A stretch of 64,000 bases of DNA from Progne subis subis (GCA_022316685.1 JAKJHU010000141.1:620001-684000); one strand, 5' to 3'. Numbered from the stretch's first letter, positions 13,700 through 27,991 are shown. The notes: a model not told the origin generated them from the sequence alone. Program-made: numbers and translations.

Positions 13700-14360
13700 C
13701 CATGCTCCCCAGGGAACGGGCACAGCCCCAGGGCTGCTCCGGGAGCCTTTGGACGCCGCTCCGGGCACAGGGTGCGGTTGTTGGGGTGCGTGTGCGGGGC
13801 CAGGATCCGCAGCGGCTGCTGCCCGCGCCTGCCGCGCCGCTCGGTGTGTCGGTGTGTCCGCACACAATAGCGGCGGGCGGAGCGGAGCGGAGCGGAGCGG
13901 AGCGGAGCGGGGGCGGTGCCGCGGGCGGGGCGGGGCGGGCCCGGGGGCGGCGGCGCTTCCTGCCCGCCCCGGCCCCGCGCGTCCCGCGGGCCGCCCGCGC
14001 CCACAGCAGCGGAAGGAGGCGGAGGAGGGAGCCGTGCTGTGCCGAGCCGAGCCGCGCTGTGCCGAGCCGAGCCGCTCCGTGCCGCCCAGCCCGCCCGCCG
14101 CCGCGCACAGGTAACCGCGGAGCAGCAGCGAGCGCAGCGCAGCCCAGCCCAGCCCAGCCCGCTCGGGCGCGATGCCTCGGGCCGCCCTTCGCTGCCGGGG
14201 CCGCGGGCGCTGCCACTGCCCCGAGCGGCGCTGCCACTGACAGCCGAGCTGCCGCCGCCGGGACGCGGACTTTCCCCTCTTTGTGTTTATCCTGCCGCTC
14301 TCGAGGTACCGCTATCCTCGTCCCAGCGACCGCGGGCTGGTCCTGGCTGACTCTGGGATT
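13700..14360 (+). promoter_or_regulatory. AMOT: CpG island, probable AMOT promoter
   Basis: This is the densest CpG stretch in the window, with a run of Sp1-type GC boxes (GGGGCGGGGCGGG at about 13926-13939) and no TATA box in sight. It is the nearest CpG island upstream of the AMOT start, about 15 kb away, and is oriented towards it by a strong + strand splice donor at 14111. It contains an (AGCGG)6 run at 13881-13910, a 20-bp tandem duplication at 14036-14075 and a short AGCCC repeat near 14140-14160. The transcription start is likely around 13950-14030. Large open frames on both strands here are artefacts of high GC content. Confidence 0.7.
13980..14110 (+). other. AMOT: Candidate non-coding first exon of AMOT
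   Basis: The donor CGCACAG|GTAACC at 14111 fits the consensus well and follows a purine- and GC-rich leader downstream of GC boxes. The 5' edge is a guess. A second usable donor, CAGTAG|GTAAGA at 14821, could define a longer or alternative first exon (about 14200-14820). Confidence 0.4.
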
Positions 14361-17300
14361 GTTTTCTTTTTTACCCCCTTCCAGCTCGATTGCCTGTTCT
14401 GAAAGTATATTTATTTTGAATAAAAGTCGAGCCACAAATCAAGTTCGTATCACATTCCTCGTTCCGTGGAGTCCGGTTTATTTCTGCGGTTCAAAAAAGT
14501 TTACTCCCCCTCCTCCAGTTTTATTGACACTGAGGATGAAGAAGGATTTGCAAATGAAAGCGCCTTGAAATACAGCATCTTTTGGAGAGAGCTCTGCAAT
14601 TCTCCAGCCCGTTAAATCTCGAATTCCACCCTTTGCCCCTGCTGAATCCTCTGTTCTGCCCTTTACTCTCTGGGGTAAAAAACTAAACAACAACAACAAA
14701 AACCCGAGAGGAGAAAGAATACCTTTGGCAGCAGGGAAGCTTTGTGTGACTGACCCAACGAGCTACAAGTGTCCAGTTTCTGAAAAGAAGAAAACCCTTT
14801 TGTCTTCAGCAGATCAGTAGGTAAGAGATGTGCTCATGCTGCAAGAGACTCTGCATTCTTTCTTCAGCCTTAACCTGGGAGTCAGACTGCCTCTCTTCTC
14901 TGTCAGCTTTTGTCCATCACTTCTCTCTCCTGTAAAGCTTACTTTTCATTTTGCAAAATTCTTGCCAAAAAAAAAAAGATTAATCTTATCCACCTATTTC
15001 ACCAGTGGTAGTAAATTGCCAAAATGAAGAGTGATGTACTTGTGTGTAATTGGATTGAGTAAAACTCGGTGGAAGTCGCTGAAGTGGGTTTGTGTCAGGC
15101 TGTGTTTGAAAGTGGCCGTTTCTTGTGGTGCTCTTTTCTTTGGAGAAAATAATTGCAGTCATTGTGCTTGTAATCCACGTGTTGAGATTGTCTTTGCTGG
15201 TCGTGCTGCACAGAGGAGCATGTATGTGCATTTCTGTATCACACGTGCAAACAGGGCTGCCACGATCGGCTGATTTCCTTGGTTCACCCTGGAATTTGTT
15301 TTACATTAGGTGCTTTACTGCTGTGTCACAAGTGTTGCACCCATAATTAACACGCTTTAACAGATTATTGAACATGGTCAGGAGCATGCTTGGCACAGTG
15401 CAGAGTGAATATGAGGGGATGTTTTCTTTGTTTTGATTTTTTTTTTTTTTTCCCCCCTGAAGTATGACCGAAAACGCAGCAGGGACATGTGCACATAATA
15501 ACTGGATGGAGGCCCAGTCTCTGTGCAGGGAAACATATTTTGCAGAATACTCCTTTCTGTAGGGGCCAAGTGCTGAGTGTGTCCTGGTTTACAAGTGATA
15601 ATACCACAGTGAATGTCTCATTTTCCTTCTCCCCCAGCTCTGTACCCACATTCCTCCTTCCCCTCCTTCCTCCTTTGCTACCAGCCATTTCTGCACGGGA
15701 AGGACCTGTGGAACTTTGTGTGGCTGGCAGTGGGACTCCTTGTGTCAGGGAAGATTGTATTGTTCTCTGGAATCACACAGCATCCCCCAGCAGGAGGAAC
15801 TGCCTGTGCATGTGGTGAAACCAGCCTTGACATTGAGCTCTTCCCTCACTGCGTGGGTTTTTCCTGTGCATGATACAGGAAATGCTACATATTGCTCTGT
15901 CCTGCTCCCTGTTCCTCTTTCTTTTTTAGGATTTTTTTTTCCCCTTCCTCTTCCCTGGAAGGGATTTTGTGGGGAAAGAAAGTGGAGTAGGTGGGCCAGC
16001 AAGTCAGGGTGCTCTGAGCTGCTGGACCATGGGCACACTGGGGGTGCCTCAGTCTCTGCTGAGGTGCAGCAGCCAGTGGGGCACCTTGCAAGGGGACTGT
16101 GCCAGGATCCATCCCGGGACAGAGGACAGGGTCTTGGTTTTGGCTGCTGTCTCGCATTTTTCTGCTTGACTGTTTCAGGGCACTGAGCCTTTTCTAGCAG
16201 GTCGGGGTGGGACACCCAAGAACCGTGTTCTCGAGCTTTCCCTACGCCCTCGTGCTGCTCCCGTGCGAGTGATGGGCAGCATCACGTCAGTTTTTCAGGG
16301 CTGCTGTGAAAACATGAACCCTACCATCAGGACTGTGACCCTGTTAAATCTCTGGGTCAGACTTTCACCAGGGCTACCTCAGTGACTGCTCCTGTGAGGG
16401 AGCAGGGTCATGAGTTGACTCTGGAAAAATTTGTGCCGTAGCTGAAGTTGCAGGTTCATCTGGGATGCCTGGTCTCCCTCTCTTTTACTTCCAGGGCACT
16501 TATTTGCAGCATAACCCCATCCTTCAAAGATTCCTGGGAGCCACAAAGACAACATAGGATGAATTATTTTTCTCAAGGAAAGGTTGGGATTTCCAGCTGG
16601 AGGGAATGGGGTGCCTGCTCATCCCGCAAGCTCTTTGCCTTTTGGATCCTGGAGGTGTTTTGCAGGCAGCGCTGGCTGCCCTGGAGAGGGGGCTGGAGGC
16701 AGAAGGGAGCTGAGCAGTGTGGAGTGGGCACAATGGGCCATGTGGTGGCACGTGGGGTTGGAGTTTGCCGTGACACTCCGATTTTAAAATGTGCTGATAC
16801 CGTGGTTCATCATCCTGCCTGTCCCTGGTGACACACGACATCGGATCCTGCCATAAACGTGGGACGACCGAAGCGTTCCCCTTTCCCCAAGCACACTTTG
16901 GACTAATGCTTTGTAGCAGAGAATGCCACAGCTGGGCCACAAGGTTTTCATATGCCTGTGATACAAATGTATAAAAATTCTTTGCGGCCTCTAATACAGC
17001 TCAAAGGGCAGCTGATTTAGACGTGCCTGAGTGTTGAGGTCAGGAGATCACATTCCATAGGTTACTAGATGAAAGTGCTTCAAGAGGGCATAGCATAAAT
17101 ATTTGATTCATATGGAGGGGATTGGTGCAAATCCTTTTGTTCCTTCCCCAAAGATGTTCTGGAGGAAAAGCACTGTTAGGGGAAAAAAAAAACCCAAAAA
17201 ACAACCAACCAACCGAAAACTTGTAACTTCTTTGTGCTAGAGGAAGTTGGATGGTAACATAGTGTATTATTGCCGAATTCCACTAAAATTCTTCTCATGG

Positions 17301-20300
17301 GAGACACCGTCTTGGAGAACACTGGAGGGAACTAATGTTTTTAAGTGTAAAATGACTCATAATGCATGGGCTCTTGAGGTTGGGTTTAACATTGTATGCA
17401 AACATTGCCAGCTGGTGGGGATCTTTAGGGATAAATAAGAACTATATTTGTACAAGAAGGCTTGAATGATGCATTTCAGATGCATCCTGATTAGCATAAG
17501 CCATTCACTTTGTAAAAGAATAGCCAGAGCCCCAGAAGTGGAGATAATTTAATAGTTCTCTTGTTCTCTTTAGTCTGCCTTGCATCAGCAGACTGACCAA
17601 TCTTTTTTGTTTATTTAGAAATAAGGTTGCATTTCTTTGCTGCCACATTTTACTAACCATGACAGTGAAATTGAGAACTTGCATCCCCCAAGTTCTCAGA
17701 GCATAAATGCTTCTCCCACTTTTAGCCCTTCCTTTTGTTTTCAGTTGAGTGTAATGTGATTTTTTTTTTTTTTTTGGTGGTTATTTTGATAGAACAACTT
17801 GCACCATTTAATTCTTCCTAGGGCTCAGCACAATGTTGCCTTGCTCCATAGCTGGGCTCACTGTCACTGCAATGAACAAACAGCTCAAGTAAAATTTGAG
17901 CTCATTAAAGCTTAATTTTCTTAATGTGGAGCAAAATTTGAGCTTGGTTTAGATTCTTGTATTAATGTATACACAGGAATAGGTGTTCAGTTTTAGAAGT
18001 ATCAACAGTCCAAGAGTGTGTTAGTGTATAAATACTTTTGACAGTGGAAGAATTTGTCTGTTTAAACCCCTTGTGGGGCAGAACCCCTTGTGCACTTGCT
18101 TCGTTCTTACTGGTGGCTTTTAAAGAGCTGCAGAGCTCTGACCTGCAGGGAAGACAAAACCCAATATAAAAAACTTCTTACATGTTCAGAGTATGCATTA
18201 AACTAAAATGTGGCTCCAAACACCTGTAAATGATGAGATTCTGTGTTTGGTGAAGAGTGTGTTGTGTGCTGGGTTCTGTTGTGAATTAAAAAGAAAATGA
18301 TGACCTTGTTCTTGGCAAAAGGTTCTTGGATTAATGGATGTTCCCACTTTGGGCTGAAGTGTAAATGCTTTCAGAATAAAGTAAGATGCCTGTTTTCCCC
18401 CATCTGGCTGTTGTTGCACATTCCCACGTTTCAAGGCATTTTCAGACACTGACTTTTGAAGAAGTCCTCTCAAAGGGTTCCAAATCAAAGCAGACTTGTG
18501 GATTTTTTTGTTTCCTCCTTGCTGTTGTGGACGATATAGTGGGAGTGGAATGTCCTTGGCTGCCAGTGTTTTTTGCTGCCAGGTACCCCCCTTCCATGGA
18601 GACCAAGTGTTTATAAAGTGTGAGAACAGCCATATTGGGGATTGGCAATAAGGTCCAGGGCTCTCTTTCTCCTCTTCTGTCCACTGAAATACAAGAGAGG
18701 ACTTGGTTCCTCATGGAAGTGTTCCAAACTGCCTGTTGCTGGGGTTGTACACTTGCAGGAAGCACTGGAGGATTTGTCAAAGTGATTTAGTCCATTGTGT
18801 TGAATCTGGGTCACAACCCATTTCTCTAAGCTCATTCCTTTCAGGAATTCTCTGCCTTTCTTACTTTCTGATGAGTAGTTACCTTCTAGGTTAGACTTCC
18901 ACGTACCCTGGTGCCTGATCTTCTCTCTGCACGTGCCCCATATGTGACAGCAGCATCATACTGTGGACTTAAATCATTGTCTTTTATGAAAGAGCAGGCA
19001 CATACCTGCCCTGTGAGTCCAGTTTGGCTGCAGGAGTTGTTAAACCCCTTGGGACAGGAGAGAGTGTATTCCCAAACAGCTCTGGAATGCAGTGCTGGCC
19101 ACAGGAAGAGCTTCATGCTGCAGCCTCCATGACCGTACCTTCAACCTTTGTAAAAGCATTTGGTTCATGCTTTGGACAGATCTGATACTGGAATTGTGTC
19201 CATGTGAAAGGAAGGGGCTGTATGGAGAGCTCCAAAGTCAGCAAATATCCAGACCTTGCATATTACCTGCCTCTCCAGAGTAGCCTTGAAATGTTGTCTT
19301 AAGGACTGGAAAAAGATCCAACTACTTTGGGGAAAAATAGTGTGAAGTTGTTCCTAGGAGCAATGAATTTTTAAATATACAATATAATCTTTTCTTATTT
19401 GCCTACTAGGCCTCAAAGTGAAATGAGTTTTTCATGGTTGATGGAATTTGTGTTTACATGGACACTAGGATGTAATTTTTGAAGTAAGAATAGATTACAA
19501 ACTTACATGTGTATAAATGACCGTTCAGGGCAAACATTTGATGTCAGCATGAGCTCAGTGCATGAGGAGTGAATAGAAAACTAAATATGAATTAAAAAAA
19601 AAAAAAAAAACAAACCCAAAACACCCTGAGAACTGAATTCAAAGGCATGTGGAAACAAACTTCTCAAAGCTTTAAAATCTTGTCTTAGCAGAGGAGTTGG
19701 AGTCTCCCTCGTGGTGGTTGTTGGATGTGTCACCCCTCGTCGTGGGGCTTGGCTGGCCCTGGAGCAGCAGGGCTCCCTCCTGTTCCCAAGAGCTGAGTGT
19801 CTCCTCTCCTCCTGGCAGGCACTCTGCATTCTTGGTGCTGCACAAGGGCTTCAGAGATAAATGCTGCCATTCAGACACGCTGCTTTTTTACTTTCTGGTC
19901 CTCTCTGAGAATGACTCTTGTCTAGTTTGGTTGTGTCTCAGCTTAAAATAACTTTTTTTTTTTTTTTTTTTTTTTTTTAGTACTAAATATTTGAAATTCC
20001 TTGGGAGTTTGGAGAGGTCTTTGGTCATTTTCCTTGGTAACTACTGTTGAGCTATATGAGGTTCATCAGTATTGGTCACAGTATAGAACCAGACTTTGTG
20101 TAAAGGACAAAAAAGTTCATTGATCCAATAAAATTGGTTTTTAAAGGCTTATTTGTATTTTCAAAGCACTTACTTTTCAAAGTGTCTAATAGTAGACCAA
20201 AATGTTGATAAGCAGTTCTCTTATATGAATGTTTATGAATTAAGCCAGTTTTGGATTTTATTTAATGAATTAATTAGCATTTGTAAGACCTTGTCTAAGA

Positions 20301-23300
20301 GTTGTGTCACAGTAATATTTTCTTTAAAATGTTTTGTGTCTCTGCACAACGTGGTTTTTTTTGAAAGAATTACTTAATATGTTAGGATTATTTACTGTAA
20401 CCCTCAAGGAAACTAATTCCACATTTCAGTGACTTTGTTCCCATCAGGGTTTGGTGGACTTTTCCTGCTGTTCTAATTTGGGTGATTCTGTGTTCAGCTG
20501 AAACAAATTTGATTGCTTCATACTGGGGCTAGCCTGTCTAGTTGTGGGGCTTGGGAAAACACATCTTCCTTGTTTTCCCATTGTCTTTTTGAAAAGAGAC
20601 AAAGCTGAAACCTCCTCTGTGTTTCTGGAGAGCCAGAACTTAAAACCAGTGTGAGATGGCATCCCTGCCTGTGCTGAGGGGCTGGAACGAGATGGATTTT
20701 AGTGTTCCTTCCGACCCAAACCAGTCTGGGGTCCTGGGACAGCCTGTGGAGGTGCACAAGGAGGTGGTAATCTGGAATTTTCTGGAGTCATCACAGCTGA
20801 GTGCTGATCTTTGTATTGGGTAAAAAACAAAATTGGAACACTTTTTACTGTAGAATGATGAAGGGTGAAGAGACCAAGAGTCATTGCATAGCATGTTCCA
20901 CCCTTCCTTTGGGTAAGATCAGGGATCTGTGGAGAGCAGGCAGAAAAGAGCACTCACCCCAAAGTTACATGAGAAAGGGCAGCTTTTGCTCTTGTCCAAT
21001 TGGGATTGGGTGTGGAGCACTTGGATTGTCTTTAAAAAAGAAAAAGTTGTAAAAAAAGCTTAGTCCCCTGGGGGGAAGAGTGGATTTAGCATGTGCTGAA
21101 AGCCCAGGGGATTTCTGATTTGGGAGAGTAGGGCTGGCAATAGGAACTGTGTGTGGGACACTGCTGGCCCCATCCCCATCCCCTGCTGCCCGGGGGTTTG
21201 AAGGGAGCTTCCACGGGGCAGTCCCAAAAGGCAGGGATGGAGATCGGGGCCCAGGGTGGTGCTGGGGGAGGCAAACTGCGGGATGTGTTCCCTCGGGAGA
21301 CCCGGGACAGCAGCTTTTCCTGCCTGGAGAGGCTCCGGCGCTGCGTTCCTCAGGCAGGGGAGAGCTGAGTGCATTTCCTGCACAAGCCCTGCTGGCATTG
21401 ACTGAGCGCTGAGGGGGAGCAGGAAAGGTTAATCACCTTGGATTTGTGCTCAAGGAGCCCTGTGTTACCTCTGGTTTCTGTGCACTCAGTGAAGTTCATT
21501 TCCTTCATTAGGGCTCTAAATTTTTAGCTATTTTTCTGCATCTGCTGAGGATCCTTTGCAGAAGTATCTTCTCCAGCTGTAGAAAACTCTCCGAAGGTTC
21601 CTCTGCCTTCTGCTTGCACAAGTCCTGGGGTGCCAACATCCTTGGTCCATTTAGGCAGGATCTGTGCTTGCTGCTCCTGTTACTACAGAAAATCATCTAG
21701 CAGTGATGGAGTTTATATAACAAGGCAGAAGTTGTGCTGGTGTGGTTTACGCGAGGTTTCCTAAGCAGTACACCTAAAACCAATTATTTCCTACTGTAAC
21801 TGCATCTGGTTTAGAGTGGTTACTGGAATACTTGCATTGAAAGAAATCAATTCCCTGAGTGACATAGTTGTGGCAACAAAAGGCATCAATGTAAGCCAGG
21901 ATTTAGGCAGTCACCACTGTGCTAAAATGAGTGGAGTAATATCTTCCTCCCAGAGTGGTGGTGAGGCTCAATTAATCATCTTATAGGTAATTAAGGGTTT
22001 TTTACAAGGTGCACATGAGAAGCCCAGGTGGTTATGATAAAAGAACAACACCAAAACCACTCTTATAACATCCTTGCTGTCTAAAAATGCAGTGGGCTGG
22101 TTCTTCTGTAGGGTTTTATTTTTAATTCATATTTTTAACCCATGGTACCCACTGAGATCTCTTGGTGGTGTTGGGCTGTCCCAGTACTGCACTGGGTTTG
22201 TGCCTGTCCTTGGACCACAGCATCTCTGGCTGATAATGAGCAATTTACCTGTATTTTAGCTGTTTTCTTTTCCTAAAGGAAACAAAAAGCAGGCCTTAGA
22301 CCACAAGAGAGTCGATTCCTGCCTGCTTTATGTGGTTAGTCCCCTTAAATTCTGTGAAACTGCATTCTGAAATAAGAAGAGCTCCTCCATATGGGGGCTT
22401 AAAATAGTTTAAATTGTGGGATTCCCAGAAAAGCCAGAAAATTCCATGCTAAAGTTAGGCCATAGTGGTTTTCTTCTCTGCATCCTCCTCCACCTATGCT
22501 TTTTTATTTGTGTCAACTTACGATACAAATGTTCAGGATGTCACAACTGACATGTGAGGAAAAACTACCTTAAGGTGGCACAAAATGGATATATCAGTTT
22601 GGGGATCATATTTCCATTGTTTTCAGGACTGCTTCAGCTTTTAGGTTTGAATTTTGACTTTATTTTTAATGTAGATGGCTATTCCAATCTTTTTTTTTTT
22701 TTTTTAAATCTCAGCAGCAATTAAAAGAGTCTGATCCTATCTGTAGGGACAAATGATGCACTGTCAACATTTTGCTCCCTTCTGATAATGCACATGAAAC
22801 TGCTTTGCGTGTTTGAAGATTACATTTTACTCTCACATGGTTTTCATTATCTGAGAGCCCCGAGGAGAGGCCTGGACTAAATCAGGGAAGGAATGGAGAA
22901 ACCACACAATGCAATGAAACTGGTGCTGAGGCATAGTTGGGATAGTTGTGGGACAGGGGCTGCTGACGACAGAAGCAGGGCGCTGCCTGAGTGCCAGCAG
23001 CAGCGAGAAGTGGAGCATTCGCAAAAACACAAAACAAAGCTTGATGCTGAATTAAAACTGCGGCTTGGGCTTGCAGCGCTTCCCCAGTTCTGCACGATTA
23101 CTGGAAATCGCTGGGGTTGGAGGCAGATGGATCTTGCTCGCTCTGTGCTGGGAGGCAGCTCTCTGAAATGAGACCTGCTGAGGTTAAAGCCACGAGAGCT
23201 TGAGCTGCTTTCAGCGAGGAGACGTCTAAAAGGTGAGATCTTGGCCTTTCTGGAGTTGGTAGCAGAGCTTCCATTTTCTGTGCTGGAATTTGTGTTTCAT

Positions 23301-26300
23301 TAATTATGCAGAAATGGCAGTACCTGCCCCTAAAGGGCTGTGACTCTGCAGATGTGTTGAGCACTGTTAGGTAGTGCTGCATAACAGTGTAAGTAATGGA
23401 GTGGTGTGATGTCTTCATGCAGAAATAGTCTCAATAAAAACAGCTGGTTTTCCTATTAGGCTGGTATATTCCGAATAAATCCTCCTGCCCCTGTGAGTTT
23501 TAAAATTTTATGGAGGAACTTGAAATTCCATAGCATTCTTCTCAAAATGCTTAAAAGCCACGGACACATTCCTATTTATACCAGGACTTTGTAAATGTTT
23601 GGCTTTGGTTTTTTTTTTTTTTTTTTTTTTTTCCTTTGTAATATAAAGCCTAAATTATGTTGGTGAAGATTATAGGAACTTCCCTGTGAAGAAACTGATA
23701 CTTTTTAGTGAGGGGAGCAGTAATTCAAAGGTCAAATAAGGTCGCAGTTTTTTCCTTTGAGATGTAATTTAGAGGGGATCTTCCCATGTTGATGTCTTGA
23801 CTTATTTATCTCCAGCCAGGCAAAGCAACTTGCTGCCTTTTCTTCAGGCCTGCCAGGCTTCCCTGGGCCTGGTCCCAGTGACAGGAATAGTTTGAGGGGC
23901 AGGGTTAGGGACAATCTAATCCTTGCTCAGGTGGACTCAGTTTGGTTGGAGAGTTGTTAAAACCGGGACCAGTCTTTGGTTGTTCTATTGCTGTAGCACG
24001 ATGATCTAATACAATGGGTATGCATCTTATTTGCCCCCCTCCGGGTGACATTGTTCTTGTTTTTCGTTAAAAGAAGGAAGTTTTTCTTGTTTGCCCGGTG
24101 ACTCTGCCCTTCTGGAATGAAGATGAGTAATGCTGGCAGCGCTCCATGCACCTGCTCGGTGCCACCCTCACCTGAGCCACGGGCAGCAGATGGAGGCAGG
24201 CAGGGCTGAATGGGAGCTGGGGAGGTGTTTATGGTTGGAGTCTGGAACCTCCTCCTGCTTAGGAGCAGGTGCTAAAGCGCTCTCACAGTGCTGAGACTTG
24301 TTGAGTGCTGCCTTGCAGGTCTGGGTGTTGGTGCCAGACGTTGGGAACCTTTATTCTCCAGCACTGTTCTGGTAATCGCTCCCTTTCTCCTTCTTCTCCT
24401 CGTTAACTTCCACTATTCATTAAATAATTAGGGACTTTGCCTCTGAGTCCCTGGTGCTCCCAGCCACTCCAAAGTGAGCGTTTGTGCAGAGAGCCACAGT
24501 TCTAATGGTCTTGGGGACACAGGTTGAGTGAATTCTGTGGGATCAGGGATCATCCTGCTGGGGTTTGTGTGGGCCATGGAGCAGCGGAGTCTTTCCATTA
24601 CCCAGGGGTGACTCAGCATGGGAGTATGGCCCAGGCACCTCACAGCTGGTCCTTTCCATGCTGTTTGCTGTCCCCTCCTCTATTACAGAGTGCAGGTACG
24701 TCTGAAGGACCTAAAAAAGAACCTGCACCTCAAAAAACAGCCTAAAACTTCATCAATCTGGTAGCATCCCATCCCCTGCTGCCAAGCAGGATGGGCAGTA
24801 TCACGAGCACACCCTTTAAGAAAAAACACACAATTCCTTTACAGAATTTGCTGCTGGAATTTGAAGTCTGTCACTGGGTTGTCCCAGGTGTGAGCAGACA
24901 CAAAACTTAGGAGTAAAACTGAAAGTGCTTAACTGTACTGAGCCCTGGTGAGGTGGTGAACCTGTTCCCATCCCACCTGATGCGTTAGCTAATTAGCTCC
25001 TTGGCTAAGCAGTAATTCTGGGCAAGCATGCACAGGTTGTCCTCACAGGGACTCTTGCATTCCTTTTCGTTTTGCAAGCTAAAGAAAGATGCTTCTCTTT
25101 GCTTGTGAGGTTATTATTGCTCCATGCAGGTTAATTGAGCTATAGCATTAGAGCCACTCATCAAACAGTGGTGAGTCACTCACTTGTCTAAGCTTGTTTA
25201 TTTTTATAATGCTGGAAAATATTTGCATGCTGTACAGAAATGTGCTGCCTTGGTTCCCTACAGCCTGGCAGTATTATCATTTTAAATTCTTCATTAATCT
25301 TCCTTGCTCACGAGGGACTGGCAAGGTTCCTCTGCATAATTACATGATGTTTAAGACAGAAGCCTCAGCTACTGGGTTTTTACACAATGCCCTGCAAACA
25401 CGAGGCTTTTCTTCCTTAAATAGTACCTACTCTACCCTCTTTTTGTGCCCATTCTTGAGCTCAGCATGGCGAAGCATTATTTGCAATTCCTGTGTTAGTT
25501 CTGCCCGTTCTACTGTTCTGATGTTTCCTCAAGAGCTTTTCCCTCAAATTACAAGGAATAATTTCAGACCAGAGTTTAGAATGAGGTGTAAGATGATAGA
25601 GCTGCAATGCTTGGGAGCAAATTGCAAAATTGATTCAGCCTGGGAAATCTCACCGTGGCTCCTTGGATGAGATTCGGTCTAAACCTGAATTTTCCACTGG
25701 AAAAGGTGTTTCTAGGCTTTGTGGCTATGGAGGGTGCACCATCCAATCCATACAGTTTGACAGAGTTGTTGGCAGACTGATTTCAGCCCTATCACTCATA
25801 ATAGATGTAGGCTAAATCCCCAAATATGTGTGTTTAAAGTATCTACAGAACCTTCCCAATTTCCTTCCAGCTCTATCATAACAACTTTTTCCAGTGCATC
25901 TCACTAATTTCCATCTTTGGCACAGTGAAAACCGAAATTGCTGGAAGAGCCTGACACAAATAGGGTTTGGTGTCCAAATAAATAACACATGGGCTTCAGC
26001 ACCAATTGTACTGTTCATTTTTGTGTTTAGTTAATAGAAAAGTTAACTCGTTGGTTCTGCCAGGAGTTTCCAGCCTGCTCAGAAAGCAGATTCCAGGAAT
26101 GCTGCCACCCAAGTTAGTTGCACAAGATTTTCTCTGTTAATTAAAAATAATGGGATAAAACTGGAAAAAAAAGGCTACCAGTTGGTATTTAAAGAAAGCA
26201 GATTTGTTGGCCAGGATATCTTCATATTGTATCCCAGCCTACCTTTTGCTTTGGGTTTCCAGGTTGATTTCTAGTTTACACCCACACTAAAATTAGTAGT

Positions 26301-27991
26301 ATTCAGTTCCAGCAAATGTTTTCAGTGTGAACTGTGCCCTCGCTCCATCAGCTCAGCAGAAGGAGCTGGTAGTGCTCAGGAGTGAAGCTCTGTGTGTGAG
26401 CTGGTTCCTGGAGCATTTCAAGGAGTTAAACGTGCACAGATTGGATTTGTCTGTTGAAAAAAAAAAATCTTTAAGGCAGAGAGACAGAATCTCAAGCTGG
26501 GTTGTATCTTTGTATTAAAAAAATAAACAATCCCCCCCCCCCCACCTCCTTAGATTTTTCCAGTTGAGACAAAAGAAATCTTTGGGTGGAAAGACAGCAT
26601 CATATTGCATAATAAAAGCCTTTTAATGCTCTAATAAAAAGGGTTGCTCAGGGCAGCTTGGTTAAAAAAAAAAAAATAACAGAGAAAAGAAGAGTCAGTG
26701 ATGATTCTGGTGTGAGGGGAACAAGGAATCCTTAACTTTGTTGTGCAACACTGGGAAAAGAGGCTAGAAATTGCTCTAGTTATCTGCTATCTTTAATGCC
26801 TGGTTTAAAGGTTCTTTACTGCATATTTGCTGGCAGCTGTTTTCAATATATCCCTCTCCAGCTAAGTCACCAGTTAAGAATTTGACATTAGCTGCTTTTT
26901 TCAACCACCATCTTGAAGTACCACACCACACAACACTGCCTTGTTCTCTCCTTAGATATTGTTCATGTGCCTTGAAATTGCTGTTGACACCTCAAGTATT
27001 TAACTTGCAGATCTGAGATAGTTTCTGTTGGGTGTGGATTTGTGCCGTAATAAGTCAGAGACAGAAGTATCCTCGTCTGCATTCCTTCACTACATCTGTT
27101 CACTTTATTTTTTGCAACATTCCAGGAAATTAAGTTAAATTATACGTATCAATGAATATTTTTAGTTTTGCTAGTTCTGTTTTTATTGCCTTTCCTTGAA
27201 GTATGGCTGCACTGAGTGCATAAATATGTTCCACGTCTTTTGACTTGCTTGCCTTTTTCTTTAGGACACCTTCAGTAACTGCTTCTTGTTAATGTGCCTA
27301 AATACACATTTTTCTGTATTCTCCTGCTTCTCCTCTCAATGGTTAAAGTTTCTTTACTGCTTCATATTCTGAAGGAGAAAAGTAACGTAATTAAAGAGTG
27401 TTTTGGGAATTAGAGCTGTGCTCTGCAATGTATTTCTGGCATAAACTCTTGTCAGTGTCCTTTTCTTCCCCTGACTTTCCCAGTCTGTAAAATAAAGCTA
27501 ATATTCACAAACTGATCATTCTCACAGTCATTTCTGAGGCACAGTGTGTTGAAGTTTATCAAGCATTTCACCGTGTCACCATCCAGCAGAGGATTTCTGC
27601 TGACACAGTTTGAAACACTCAGCACCACTGGCAAAGGAACCATAAGCACAGGGCATCCTCATCTGTGCTTCAGCTTTCATTCTGAGCAAAAAATAAAACA
27701 ATGGAGTTAAAGAATTAGCGGGTTTTAATCACTGTTTCACTTGGAGGCACAGATGGGACAAAGCATTACTTGGCAACATTTAATCTTGGAGCAGAAATGG
27801 TCATGATTAAAGCAGCAGCTGGAGTAGATTGCTGGGGACACGGGGGTTCGTTCATCCTAAAGGGATCAAAATTGTTGGGCTCTGGGAGAAAACGAGAAGC
27901 TGCAAAAGGAAAATCTGAAATATGGGCCAAGGTTTGTTATTTCTAGGGTCTCATCTGCTGATTAAAATGATGTTTTCAATATTTCCCTCAG
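14111..27991 (+). other. AMOT first intron (inferred), no coding content seen
   Basis: This is AT-rich unique sequence with no convincing exon. It contains one CR1 fragment (about 20650-20745), several T tracts (for example about 19953-19978 and 23610-23632), an oligo-C run at about 26532-26543, and a GC-richer patch at 21120-21420 without recognisable gene structure. Its identity as the first intron depends on the promoter assignment. Confidence 0.5.
20650..20745 (+). mobile_element. CR1 LINE 3'-end fragment
   Basis: GGCATCCCTGCCTGTGCTGA, GGGGCTGGAACGAGATGGAT and TTAGTGTTCCTTCCGACCCA, then AACCAGTCTGGGGTCCTGGG, match the CR1 tail with moderate divergence. Confidence 0.8.

Noticed and set aside
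13488..14568. Long open frames on both strands (315 and 350 codons) across the second CpG island
   Set aside because: They are low-complexity Ala/Arg/Pro/Gly products of very high GC content, on both strands at once, with no splice context or family similarity.
16524..16940. Overlapping open frames on both strands at 16.4-16.95 kb
   Set aside because: They have a mixed, low-information composition with no splice sites in phase and no family resemblance.
19953..19978. Long T tracts, here and at about 23610, 29062, 48640 and 61458, as possible retroposon tails
   Set aside because: No adjacent SINE or processed-gene sequence and no target-site duplication could be seen; simple homopolymers are the sparer reading.
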